From contig NZ_JACHBG010000008.1 of NCBI RefSeq assembly GCF_014207095.1, forward strand, positions 162,118-226,117: a stretch of DNA of 64,000 bases. Direction: 5' to 3'. Shown here in pieces: positions 34,601 through 42,863 of the stretch (its first letter is position 1; each line of letters begins with the position of its first letter). Position numbers and translations under genes: made by a program. Under the pieces are notes generated by a model that was not told where the DNA came from, ran no database searches, and saw nothing but the letters and a program-made list of their open reading frames with translations. The stretch is from Martinezella lusitana. Its GTDB lineage: Bacteria > Pseudomonadota > Alphaproteobacteria > Rhizobiales > Rhizobiaceae.

Positions 34601-35350
34601 CTAATGGGATTGAAGGCCGATCTTGCTTGTCACGGACCGCTCGATCATCTCCATTGCGTCATAGATCAATACAGCCATCAGGCCAACGATCAGGCCGCCC
34701 TGAAGGATGAAGGCGGTATTGTCGTTGACCAGGCCGGCAATGATGACTTCGCCGAGCGACTTGGCGGCCACGGTCGAGCCGATGGTCGCGGTGCCGATAT
34801 TGATCACGGTGGCGATCTTCAGACCCTCGATAATCAGGGGCAGCGCAAGCGGCAGCTCGACGCGAAACAGGCGCTGCCAGCCATTCATACCCATGCCGTC
34901 GGCGGCGTCGAGCACGGAGGCCGGCACCTGCTGCAGTCCGGCAACCGTATTCTCGAAGATCGGCAGCAATGCATAGAGGAAGAGTGCGATCAGGGTCGGT
35001 ACCGCGCCAAAGCCCGTGGTGGAGATGGCAAGCGCCAGCACGGCGACAGGCGGAAAGGTCTGGCCGGCATTGGCGATTGCCCGCGACAGCGGCAGAAAGT
35101 CGGCGCCGATGGGCCGCGTCACGAAGATCCCGCCGAGTACGGCCAGAATGCCGCTTGCGGCGATCGAGGCAAAAATCAGTTCCAGATGGCTGAGCGCCAG
35201 GCTCGGCAGGCTATTCTGTGTGTAGATCGGCGACGCCCCGAACTTGGTGAGCGGCGCCAGAACCGGCGTCAACCATTCCGGGCGGAACAGCATGACAAGC
35301 AGCAACGCCAGCGCAAAAAGGCGGAAGAGGTTGGCGAAGAGAAGCTTCAT
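34601..35350 (-). CDS. Osmoprotectant-type ABC transporter permease (second)
   Basis: A 249-residue permease with about six helices. The BPD_transp_1 region includes NAGQTFPPVAVLALAI, LFLYALLPIFENTVAGL and the EAA-like loop DAADGMGMNGWQRLFRVELPLALP (in parts). It is the last of four genes coding for an OpuC/YehZYXW-like importer, for glycine betaine, choline or a related compound. It overlaps the ATPase gene by 4 bases. Having two different permeases is typical of this type. Confidence 0.88.
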   Translation of the reverse strand: MKLLFANLFRLFALALLLVMLFRPEWLTPVLAPLTKFGASPIYTQNSLPSLALSHLELIFASIAASGILAVLGGIFVTRPIGADFLPLSRAIANAGQTFPPVAVLALAISTTGFGAVPTLIALFLYALLPIFENTVAGLQQVPASVLDAADGMGMNGWQRLFRVELPLALPLIIEGLKIATVINIGTATIGSTVAAKSLGEVIIAGLVNDNTAFILQGGLIVGLMAVLIYDAMEMIERSVTSKIGLQSH

Positions 35351-36294
35351 GCTTTGCGGCCCAGCTCGATGAGATGCTGGATCGAGATCGAGCCAACGGG
35401 CATCTTACGTTCGTCTTCGACCGTCGCTTCGTCGGCGCCCTGCCAGATCAGCTCGGCCAGCGCATCGCGCAGATTGAGCGTCTGCGGCAGGCGGTAGCCG
35501 AGACCGGGCCTTGGCGGCTGCATGCTCTCCTTGAGCGGCAGCAGCGACATCAGTTTCAATGCGCGGTCGGAGGTGCCGGTCAGCTGCTGGACGAAGGGAT
35601 CGGCAGGCTCCGTCAGGATCTTCTCGGGTTCAGAGCATTGCAGCAGCTTGCCGCCGCTCATGACTGCGATCCTGTCACCTAAGTGGAAAGCCTCGTCCAT
35701 GTCGTGGGTGACGAGGATGACGGTCGTGCCGAACTGCTTCTGGATGGCAAGCAGGTCGTCCTGCGCCTTGCCGCGGATGACGGGGTCGAGCGCGCCGAAG
35801 GGTTCGTCCATCAGCAGCACTTCGGGTTCGGCTGCGAGGGCGCGCGCTACGCCGACGCGCTGCTGCTGGCCACCGGAAAGCTGGCTTGGATATTTGCCGG
35901 CAAAGGTGCCGGGATCGAGATGGAAGAGGTTGAGGAGTTCTTCGACGCGCCTGTCGATGCGCGACTTCTCCCAGCCGACCAGTTCGGGCACGGTGGCGAT
36001 GTTCTGCGCGACCGTGCGGTGAGGAAACAATCCGTGCCCTTGGATGGCATAGCCGATGCGGCGACGAAGCTCCGTCGCGGGCACGTCCATGATGTCCTCG
36101 CCGCCGACGGAAATATGCCCTTCGGTGATCGGCACCAGCCGGTTGATCATGCGCATCAACGTTGACTTGCCGGAGCCAGAGGTGCCGACGATGACGGTAA
36201 TTGTACCCTTCTCCATGCTCATGGTCACGTCGTCGACGACGGTTGCGCTGCCATAACGCTTGGTGACGCCCTTGAGTTCGATCATGTTGGTCAT
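35347..36294 (-). CDS. Osmoprotectant-type ABC transporter ATP-binding protein
   Basis: A 315-residue ATPase. Walker A is GTSGSGKST, the Q-loop is YAIQGHGLFPH, the signature is LSGGQQQRVGVARAL, Walker B is VLLMDEPFGALD and the switch His is VTHDMDEA. The Q-loop sequence IGYAIQ.HGLFPH is typical of OpuCA/YehX. After residue 240 there is a short C-terminal extension in place of the paired CBS domains of OpuCA, so it lacks that ionic-strength sensor. It overlaps both neighbouring permease genes by ATGA. Confidence 0.9.
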   Translation of the reverse strand: MTNMIELKGVTKRYGSATVVDDVTMSMEKGTITVIVGTSGSGKSTLMRMINRLVPITEGHISVGGEDIMDVPATELRRRIGYAIQGHGLFPHRTVAQNIATVPELVGWEKSRIDRRVEELLNLFHLDPGTFAGKYPSQLSGGQQQRVGVARALAAEPEVLLMDEPFGALDPVIRGKAQDDLLAIQKQFGTTVILVTHDMDEAFHLGDRIAVMSGGKLLQCSEPEKILTEPADPFVQQLTGTSDRALKLMSLLPLKESMQPPRPGLGYRLPQTLNLRDALAELIWQGADEATVEDERKMPVGSISIQHLIELGRKA

Positions 36295-37457
36295 GCGCGT
36301 TGTCCTCGAATGCTGTCGATGACCGCATCGAGGATGACGGCCGATGAGAAGGCGAGAAAGACCGTCGGCACGGCGCCGAGCAGGACGAGGTCATTGGCCG
36401 TCTGGCCGATGCCCTGGAAGATGAAGAGGCCGAAGCCGCCGCCGCCGATCAGCGCCGCCACCGTGACGAGGCCGATTGCCTGCACCAGCACGATGCGGAT
36501 GCCGGTGAGGATGACCGGAAAGGCAAGCGGCAGGTCGATGCCGGTCAGGATCTGCCGGCGCGTCAGGCCCATGCCGGCGGCGGAATCGCGCACGGAGGGA
36601 TCGACGCCGGCAAGACCGACGACGGTATTGGCGACGATCGGTAACAGCGAATAGATGACGAGCGCCACCAGCGCCGGCGCGACGCCGATCCCCTTAGTGC
36701 CGATCTCTGCGGCCAGGGGCACATTGGTGGCGATATAACCGAGCGGCAGCATGAGGATGCCAAACAATGCCAGGCTTGGAATGGTCTGCACGAGGCTCAG
36801 CGCTCGCAATACCACGGCACGGATGCGCGGCTGCCAATAGCAGAAGATACCGAGCGGCAGGGCAAGCACGATGGCGATGGCGACGGAGCCGAGAGACAGG
36901 AATACGTGGCCGACCGCTTCATGCCAGAACTTGTCGGCATTATTGGCGTATTCCTTCATGATCGAGAGATTGTCGAGCAGGCCCGAGCGCAGCACCGCGG
37001 CAAGCAGGGCGGCGTAGACCGCAAGCGCCGCCACGCGCAGCCAGGGCGTCAATCGCAGCTTCACCAGCGCGTCCGAGATCACCAGCCCTACGACGGCGAG
37101 CAAAACCCAGAAAGAACCGCCGGGCGTAATACGCGCCACGGTGCTGCCTGCTGGCGTCGCAGCGGTCGAAACGAAGCCGAGCGTGACAATGAGCATGGCG
37201 ATCGCAAGCGTCGCGATGCCAAGGCGGACGACCTGGCTTTGCAGGAAAAGAGCAGCCAGGGCTGTCACGGCCAGAAGTGCGAGCAGGGTCAGGGCCATCG
37301 GCTGGCCAAGAAGCTGTGTGAGCAATTGCGGCTTACCGGCCGCGATGCGGTTTGCCTTGACGATGATGAATGGCATCCAGGCTACTGCGATCAAGCCGCC
37401 TGCCACCAATACCACTCCGAGACGATCCACTCTGCGGACCGCTAGCGCATCTTCCAT
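36291..37457 (-). CDS. Osmoprotectant-type ABC transporter permease (first)
   Basis: A long permease of about 388 residues. The N-terminal 150 residues hold four or five extra helices; the C-terminal half holds the transport core (VQTIPSLALFGILMLPLG, VIYSLLPIVANTVVGL, and SAAGMGLTRRQILTGIDLPLAFP in parts). This two-part build is that of YehY. I chose the ATG at 37457; an earlier TTG in frame at 37487 is less likely. It lies second in the operon, 123 bases after the binding-protein gene. Confidence 0.88.
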   Translation of the reverse strand: MEDALAVRRVDRLGVVLVAGGLIAVAWMPFIIVKANRIAAGKPQLLTQLLGQPMALTLLALLAVTALAALFLQSQVVRLGIATLAIAMLIVTLGFVSTAATPAGSTVARITPGGSFWVLLAVVGLVISDALVKLRLTPWLRVAALAVYAALLAAVLRSGLLDNLSIMKEYANNADKFWHEAVGHVFLSLGSVAIAIVLALPLGIFCYWQPRIRAVVLRALSLVQTIPSLALFGILMLPLGYIATNVPLAAEIGTKGIGVAPALVALVIYSLLPIVANTVVGLAGVDPSVRDSAAGMGLTRRQILTGIDLPLAFPVILTGIRIVLVQAIGLVTVAALIGGGGFGLFIFQGIGQTANDLVLLGAVPTVFLAFSSAVILDAVIDSIRGQRA

Positions 37458-37580
37458 CAGGCAAGCTCCGTCAACGCATGAGCCCAAAATTCAAGGCGGG
37501 TTCGGACAAGATCATGCCCATAGAAAAGTCTCCCGCGGCTCCACTCTATCAAAATGGAGCCGCAAGAGCAGCGGCAAGGC

Positions 37581-38489
37581 TTACTTCAGGAAGCCCTTGT
37601 CCTTGAGGTAGGATTCGGCAACAGCCTTAGCCGGCTCGCCATCGACCTGGATGCGGCCGTTCAGCTTGCGCAGCACGTCGGCGGTCAGGCCCTTGAAGAT
37701 CGGAGCGAGAACCTCTTCAATCTTCGGATTGGCCTTCAGCACGGCCTCGCGGATGATCGGCGTCGGCGCATAGACCGGCTGCACGCCCTTGTCGTCTTCG
37801 AGAACGGTCAGTTCAGCAGCTTCGATTGCGCCGTCGGTGCCGTAGACCATCGCGGTGTTGACGCCGTTGGTCTGGTCGGCAGCAGCCTTGATCGTCGCTG
37901 CGGTGTCGCCGCCCGAGAGCACGACTTCCTGCTCCGGCTTCAGCTTGAAGGCGTAGGTGGTCTCGAAAGCGGGCAGGGCGGCCGGCGAATTGACGAATTC
38001 GGAGGAGGCCGCAAGCTTGACCGAACCGCCACCGGCGACCCACTTGCCGAAGTCGGACATGGTCTTCAGCTTGGCAGGGCCGGCGACATCGCTGCGCACG
38101 CCGAGAGCCCAGGTGTTGTTGGCCGGCGAAGGCGTGAGCCAGACGATCTTGTTGGCGTCATAATCCAGCTTCTTGGCAAGGTCGTAGCCCTGCTGAAGGT
38201 TCTTCCAGGCCGCATCGTCTGCCTTGTTGAAGAAGAAGCCGGCATTGCCGGTATATTCGGCATAGATGTCGATCTCGCCTGATGTGATCGCCTTGCGCAC
38301 GACCGGCGTCGTGCCGAGTGCGATGCGATCCTGTGCTTTGATGCCATTGGCATTGAGTGCGGCGAGGATGATGTTGCCGAGCAGCGTACCTTCGGTATCG
38401 ATCTTGGAGGAGACGACGACATCAGCGGCGCTGGCGCCGCTAGCGAGGAAGGCCGTCAGCGTGGCGGCAAGTGCAAGCTTCTTGAGCAT
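37581..38489 (-). CDS. Osmoprotectant-type ABC transporter substrate-binding protein (OsmF/YehZ-like)
   Basis: A 302-residue periplasmic protein with a signal peptide (MLKKLALAATLTAFLASGASA). The OpuAC fold shows SSKIDTEGTLLGNIILAAL and RKAITSGEIDIYAEYTGNAG near the N-terminus, and VYAPTPIIREAVL late. YTGN is typical of OsmF/YehZ. It is the first gene of a four-gene operon. The ligand could be betaine, choline or another quaternary amine; sequence alone does not settle it. Confidence 0.88.
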   Translation of the reverse strand: MLKKLALAATLTAFLASGASAADVVVSSKIDTEGTLLGNIILAALNANGIKAQDRIALGTTPVVRKAITSGEIDIYAEYTGNAGFFFNKADDAAWKNLQQGYDLAKKLDYDANKIVWLTPSPANNTWALGVRSDVAGPAKLKTMSDFGKWVAGGGSVKLAASSEFVNSPAALPAFETTYAFKLKPEQEVVLSGGDTAATIKAAADQTNGVNTAMVYGTDGAIEAAELTVLEDDKGVQPVYAPTPIIREAVLKANPKIEEVLAPIFKGLTADVLRKLNGRIQVDGEPAKAVAESYLKDKGFLK

Positions 38490-38938
38490 GATGTTTCCCT
38501 TTGTACCCCGTTAAACCTTTGTCTTGCTTATCCGCGTCGCCTCAAGGCCACTGTGCGGACGCGCAAGCTTCGAGTGGGCCGGCGGCCCACTGGCGAATTC
38601 GTGGCTGCTTCGAGCACGTAGCGCTCATCGCGGAAAAGTCGATGTCGCTCCGGATTCCCGTTGCAGTCGCGCGATTATGACGAGCGTACTCGACATTCGC
38701 GCGAAATTGGATTTCTTTTTTCGGGGGCAAGTGCGTTTGTTTTTGTTCCCCTTACCCGTTTTGGCGCTGTTCCGATCTCATTTTTGCGGCTGGATCAGTT
38801 AGGCGACGAAGTGACGATAGCCATCGCCCTTCCGCTTAGGGATATCTTTTTTCAAGAACACATCATATCGTCGGGATATCGCAGGCGCCGCCATGGCTTG
38901 GAGGGCGGTGCCGCATTTGGCTTGGAAGGAAAAAGAGC
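38490..38938. other. Intergenic region between divergent osmF-like and LysR-like genes
   Basis: A 449-base divergent spacer. I see no open reading frame with a ribosome site, no tRNA and no clear -35/-10 pair. It must hold both promoters, and probably sites for the double-HTH regulator, but I cannot point to them. Confidence 0.4.
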
Positions 38939-40165
38939 ATGTATCTCGGCGCATTGGTCATAGCCGACATGGTGTTCTCCGTCGGCTCGGTCAGGGAGAC
39001 GGCACGCCGGCTCTCTTTTTCCGCCTCGACGGTCTCGAGCGCACTTCGCCGGCTGGAAACGGAGCTCGCTCTGAAGCTCGTCGAACGCGCATCCGGCGAA
39101 CTGGCGACGCTGCTTGCCAGCTCGAAAGTACAAAAAGGGCTGCAGCCGGTTCTAGCCGGCATTCGCCAGCTCTCTGTCCTGATGAAAGAGCCGCCGGCGC
39201 CGGAGGATTATGCGCAGTGGGCGGCACGCCTGTCGCTGAAGATCGCCACCATAGAGCGCTTCCTCGAAGTCGCCGACCAGGGCAGCATTAATCGCGCCGC
39301 CCGCCGCCTGCGGCTCGGACAGCCGCAGCTTTCCCTGCAGATCGCCAATCTGGAGGAGTTGTTTGGCTTCCGCCTGTTCGAACGGCAGGCGCAGGGGTCC
39401 GTGCTGACGGAGGCGGGCCAGGAGGTGCACACCATTCTGGCCGGGATCGCGCAGGCATGGGACGAGATGAAGGCGGCTGCGGACGAGCGCTTTCAGCGGA
39501 CCGCGCGTGCCGTGCGCATCGGCTCCATCATCCCGACCGGTGCCGAAAGCTGGGTTGCCCGCTCGCTGGCAAGCCTCGTGTCGCGATGGAATATCGGCGG
39601 CAACCGCAACATGCTGTCGCTGATGCTGATGACCGCAGACGATCTGCGCGAAGCGCTCCGCTCCGGCCGCATCGATGTCGCCATCGTCGATTCCGTCTTC
39701 GGCCTTGACGCTTTCGACCATCTGGAACTGGTGGCGACGGACATGGTGGCGATAGCCCCGCCCGACAGCACGGAAGAGACGCTTGTAGCGCTCGTGGAAA
39801 ATCATCCGCTTTGCGTGCCAAGCCCCCGCACCGGTATCGGCAATGCTGCAACCGCCTTCGGCTACGACAGCCGCGACAGGCGCCGGTTTCGCGGCCGCGA
39901 CATCACCTCGGCGGATTCGCTGCCTGTCATCGTCGACCTGGTAGCCAATCACGGCTACGTCTCGTTTCTTGGCCGTGTCAGCGCCTTGCCGATTGCCGAT
40001 AAGGTGAGGATCGTCGATCCGGAGGAAGTCCTGCCCTTGTCCTATCATCTCGCTCATAATGGCCGCAAAGCCTCGGTCGAGGCCTGCCGATTGATTCAGC
40101 AGGCGGTTGGCGAATTGGTGGGCGATATGGGCACGACGCGAAAATGCCCGCCGTCCCGCAGTTGA
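38939..40165 (+). CDS. LysR-like regulator with two N-terminal HTH domains
   Basis: A 408-residue regulator, about 100 residues longer than normal LysR proteins. A first LysR-type HTH covers about 5-50 (VFSVGSVRETARRLSFSAST, VSSALRRLETELALKLVER). A second, complete one covers about 104-160 (FLEVADQGSINRAARRLRLG, QPQLSLQIANLEELFGFRLFER). A LysR effector-binding domain follows (from VRIGSIIPTGAESW). A ribosome site (GGAAGGA) precedes the ATG. It is divergent from the osmoprotectant-type ABC operon and may regulate it. Whether the first HTH binds DNA is unknown. Confidence 0.87.
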   Translation: MYLGALVIADMVFSVGSVRETARRLSFSASTVSSALRRLETELALKLVERASGELATLLASSKVQKGLQPVLAGIRQLSVLMKEPPAPEDYAQWAARLSLKIATIERFLEVADQGSINRAARRLRLGQPQLSLQIANLEELFGFRLFERQAQGSVLTEAGQEVHTILAGIAQAWDEMKAAADERFQRTARAVRIGSIIPTGAESWVARSLASLVSRWNIGGNRNMLSLMLMTADDLREALRSGRIDVAIVDSVFGLDAFDHLELVATDMVAIAPPDSTEETLVALVENHPLCVPSPRTGIGNAATAFGYDSRDRRRFRGRDITSADSLPVIVDLVANHGYVSFLGRVSALPIADKVRIVDPEEVLPLSYHLAHNGRKASVEACRLIQQAVGELVGDMGTTRKCPPSRS

Positions 40166-40287
40166 CGGAATTATCGCGCCATATTCGCGCTAAGGCGGGT
40201 TAGGTTCGTCCGGGCGTACACAGCCGGGGGCTCGTTCGGCACCCGAGGAGGCCGTGCCGCGAAACCGCTTGCAATGCAGTGGTTATC

Positions 40288-40313
40288 GGAACTTTTGAGG
40301 GTGTAATCGCGTT
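40288..40313 (+). promoter_or_regulatory. EcfG/RpoE2 (general stress) promoter
   Basis: GGAAC (40288-40292), a 17-base spacer and CGTT (40310-40313) fit the general-stress sigma consensus. It lies 69 bases upstream of the His/Tyr-rich secreted protein gene, in the same direction. Confidence 0.72.
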
Positions 40314-40381
40314 TATCTTGTGGTCCGGGCGACACGAATGATCCGAGTCGCGTCTGCGTCCGGCATTCAAGGAGGCTGGAT

Positions 40382-40762
40382 ATGAAAATTCTGGCAACAG
40401 CGCTCATAGCGCTAGGCATGCTCGCGCTGCCTGCAACCCATGCCGAAGCGCGTCGTCACTACCATCATTGGCATCATCACCACCATCACCACATGATGGT
40501 CTACCGGCACTACTATTATCATCGCTACTACTATCGTCCCTATTACCGCCCTTCTCCCTATTACTACCGGCCCTATTATGGCTACGACGAGCCCTATTAT
40601 GGCGGCTACCAGCCATTCTACTCGTTCGGTTTCTTTGGCGGATTTGGTGGACACCACCATCATCATGGCTGGGACGGCGATCACGGATACTATCATGGCG
40701 GGTGGCGCGGTGGCCACGGATACTGGCGGTATCCGAACGAGCCGCATTTGTCGCACAACTGA
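40382..40762 (+). CDS. His/Tyr-rich secreted protein, unknown
   Basis: A 126-residue exported protein. Residues 1-22 are a signal peptide (MKILATALIALGMLALPATHA). The rest is highly biased: seven His in a row near 32-38, Tyr-rich repeats (YYYHRYYYRPYYRPS) and Gly/His-rich tail (GGFGGHHHHHGWDGDHGYYHGG). No catalytic domain is visible. AAGGAGG lies 9 bases upstream. Metal binding is plausible from composition. The promoter upstream suggests stress induction. Confidence 0.78.
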   Translation: MKILATALIALGMLALPATHAEARRHYHHWHHHHHHHMMVYRHYYYHRYYYRPYYRPSPYYYRPYYGYDEPYYGGYQPFYSFGFFGGFGGHHHHHGWDGDHGYYHGGWRGGHGYWRYPNEPHLSHN

Positions 40763-40780
40763 CGACCACGCCGATAGCAA

Positions 40781-40802
40781 AACGGCGCCCCTCGGCGCCG
40801 TT
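40781..40802. terminator. Terminator-like hairpin after the His/Tyr-rich gene
   Basis: AACGGCGCC and GGCGCCGTT form a perfect 9-bp stem with a CCTC loop, followed by TCTCTG rather than a clear T-run. A second hairpin follows at 40813-40840 (GTTAC and GCCCGG arms, one mismatch). Together they separate convergent genes. Confidence 0.55.
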
Positions 40803-40844
40803 CTCTGAGGCCGTTACCGCCCGGACAGCCGGGCAGTAACAGGC

Positions 40845-41144
40845 TTATGCCGGGTTCAGCACATGAACCGCGCGCTCGGTCATCAGGTGCTTCACCTTCT
40901 CGCCATAGGCTGCCATGTGTGCAGAGGCAGCATGCGCCTTGAGCGCATCCATGCTTGCCCACTTCTCGACCACGACGAATGTGTCAGGCCCAAATGCCGG
41001 ATCGGCTCCTTCGACATCCACGACAGCAGTATATTCGATGCAGCCATCTTCGGCGTGAACGGCCGGAACATTGGCCAGAAAAGCTTCGAGCACTTCGGCA
41101 CGCTTGCCGGGCAGCGCGGTCAGAATGGCGAGAACGTGGATCAT
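40845..41144 (-). CDS. Antibiotic biosynthesis monooxygenase-type protein (YgiN-like)
   Basis: A 99-residue ABM-domain protein, a small dimeric ferredoxin-like fold seen in quinol monooxygenases. Motifs are MIHVLAILTALPGKRAEV, EDGCIEYTAVVD, FVVVEKWASMDALKAHAASAHM and the end TERAVHVLNP. The ATG at 41144 has AAGGA seven bases upstream; an in-frame start at 41228 would add 28 residues without support. The substrate is unknown. Confidence 0.85.
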   Translation of the reverse strand: MIHVLAILTALPGKRAEVLEAFLANVPAVHAEDGCIEYTAVVDVEGADPAFGPDTFVVVEKWASMDALKAHAASAHMAAYGEKVKHLMTERAVHVLNPA

Positions 41145-41231
41145 GACGATATCCTTGGAACCATAAGTAATTCGGATGAAATAGCTGTCGCCGCCGAATC
41201 CGCGGCGACGGGTGTCAATCATTATCACGGA

Positions 41232-41767
41232 ATGGCGATATCGAAACGGCCATCACAGGTGGTGCCATTGATGAGCAGGCAAGCCCTTGAAGCGCGGCGA
41301 AGGCATATCGGCGCGGCTTTTGGCGATTTTACCGGCAAGATCCTCGAAGAGAATGCGCCGCGCGAGCTATACCTGATCGATGCTTGGGATACGCCCCGTT
41401 CTCAAGACGGCATGCAGCAGATAAAGACGAAGTACCGAGGCGCACTGGAAAATGATCGGCTGCGGATCGTGTAGGGCTATTTATCCGCCCGGTCAGCGGA
41501 ATTTCTCAACGGCTTCTTTGACTGGGTCTATATCGATACCAACCATGGTTTCGAGACGACCTGGGAAGAGTTGGTGATCAGCAACAGCAAGGTGAGGCCG
41601 CAAGGGCGAATTGCCGGTCATGACTTTCGCAGCGGCAATGCGGTGGATGCCGTCCCCATGGTGTAGTCGAAGCCTGCACGAAATTCTGCAAGGCCTTCCA
41701 TTGGCAATTCGAATACCTCGCCCTGGAATCCCACGCGCATTTCTCGCTTTCCCTGAAGCGGCTGTAA
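41232..41767 (+). pseudogene. Class I SAM methyltransferase pseudogene
   Basis: Three translated pieces fit one protein. The first, IGAAFGDFTGKILEENAPRE then LYLIDAWD, ends at an in-frame TAG (41472-41474). The same frame then continues as GYLSARSAEFLNGFFDWVYI, DTNHGFETTWEEL and PQGRIAGHDF to a TAG near 41665. A shift of frame there restores VVEACTKFCKAF, HWQFEYLALESHAH and SLKRL with a stop at 41767. DFTGKIL, LIDAW and FDWVYID are typical of small glycan-type methyltransferases. One nonsense mutation plus a small deletion explain it. The N-terminal end is uncertain. Confidence 0.75.
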
Positions 41768-41985
41768 GCGCGCCTCATCCGGAAATGCTGCGGGGACGTC
41801 TATTATCGGGCGGCTAGCCAAGCGGCCTGAAACACAGTCGAGTTCGTTGTCGATCCAACACCATTTCGTGGCAAAGGGCGTGTAGGGCAGCTTGGCCATT
41901 TCCTTGGGCTCCGGTCACAAGACCGTTTCTCGGCGACACTGATAGGAACCAATGCCGAGAAACAGGTCGTTGCCGAAAGCTTCAG

Positions 41986-42309
41986 TCAGTCGTCGTCGCC
42001 CTCATCGTCGTCGTTTTCATGATGATGATGATGGCGCCAGCCGGGTGGGGGGCCACGGTCGCGCCAGCCGGGAGGTCCGTACCAGCCATAGTAGCCGCGG
42101 CGATAGCCATACCCGGGCGACGGCTGCCAATAGTTCCGGCGACAATTGCCCCATCGCGTCAGGTGCCAGCCGGGACCGCAGGCATAGTCGACGAGGACAG
42201 GCTTCTGCTCGGTTGCTGCCATACCGGCTTCAAGCGCCGGCATTGCATTCGCTGTTCCGCCGAGAAAGCAACCAGCGAGCAGCGTCGATGTGATCAAGAT
42301 CCTATTCAT
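41986..42309 (-). CDS. Small secreted His/Asp-tailed protein
   Basis: A 107-residue exported protein. Residues 1-22 form a signal peptide (MNRILITSTLLAGCFLGGTANA). The middle has YACGPGWHLTRWGNCRRN, the CGPGxHxxxxGxCR motif of small Gly/Arg/Pro-rich cell-surface proteins. The end is extreme: HHHHHENDDDEGDDD. I chose the ATG at 42309 (GGAG six bases upstream) over one four codons earlier. Function is unknown; a metal-binding tail is possible. Confidence 0.72.
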   Translation of the reverse strand: MNRILITSTLLAGCFLGGTANAMPALEAGMAATEQKPVLVDYACGPGWHLTRWGNCRRNYWQPSPGYGYRRGYYGWYGPPGWRDRGPPPGWRHHHHHENDDDEGDDD

Positions 42310-42650
42310 TTCGCTCTCCATCCAGCCCCTCTGATCGCATTAGATTCCGTGCCGCCTGAACGCCGGCTGAACCAAAAATGATCATTTCAAGGCGGTCGCC
42401 TCATGGGGCGAAAAGGCCAACATCAACCCGACCAATTCTCTTGTCTTATTCGAAGTCGGCTCGCGATTGTCGAAAGAGCCATCGTCGGGGCAGGAGTTTT
42501 AACCGCTGGTATGGCGGATCTGGAGATCCGAGAGCGAACTTTAGAAGGTGACGGGGATCATTTTTCGGCCTGCACCGAATTAACGAAGGCGGACAGGAAC
42601 CATTGGGGGAGGCAAACCTGTTTTCTTTTCAGTTGCCTGACGGAGAAAAG
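42310..42650. other. Intergenic region before tRNA-Thr
   Basis: A 341-base region. An open frame here runs straight into the tRNA gene and has no ribosome site, so I do not call it. I see no promoter or hairpin of note. Confidence 0.4.
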
Positions 42651-42726
42651 TGGTGCCGCTTACGTGACTCGAACACGTGACCCCATCATTACGAATGATG
42701 TGCTCTACCGACTGAGCTAAAGCGGC
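42651..42726 (-). tRNA. tRNA-Thr (anticodon CGT)
   Basis: A complete 76-base cloverleaf on the minus strand with encoded CCA. Acceptor GCCGCTT pairs with AAGCGGC. The anticodon stem CATCA/TGATG encloses TTCGTAA, giving anticodon CGT for Thr codon ACG. The T-loop is TTCGAGT. Confidence 0.97.
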
Positions 42727-42767
42727 ATTCCGGAGGCATTCGGTTCGGCCTCGCGATTTGCATGGCG

Positions 42768-42796
42768 CTGATACAGTCTATGCGACCAGATTTCAA
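42768..42796 (-). promoter_or_regulatory. Promoter of tRNA-Thr
   Basis: On the minus strand TTGAAA (42796-42791) and TATCAG (42773-42768) are 17 bases apart, placing the start about 35 bases before the tRNA. Confidence 0.55.
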
Positions 42797-42863
42797 GCGT
42801 CCAAATTGCCATTTGACAAAAAAGCGAACGGGCTTGTGAAAAACAAGTCTGCCTTCTGTATGC

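Noticed and set aside
41618..41899. 93-codon minus-strand frame in the methyltransferase pseudogene
   Set aside because: The plus strand explains the sequence better as a decayed methyltransferase; the antisense frame has no motif.
41945..41971. GGAAC-N18-CGTT, a possible third general-stress promoter
   Set aside because: The spacer is one or two bases too long and no plus-strand gene follows; it points into the 3' end of a minus-strand gene.
42403..42720. Plus-strand frame ahead of tRNA-Thr
   Set aside because: It reads through the tRNA gene; the last residues are translated tRNA sequence.
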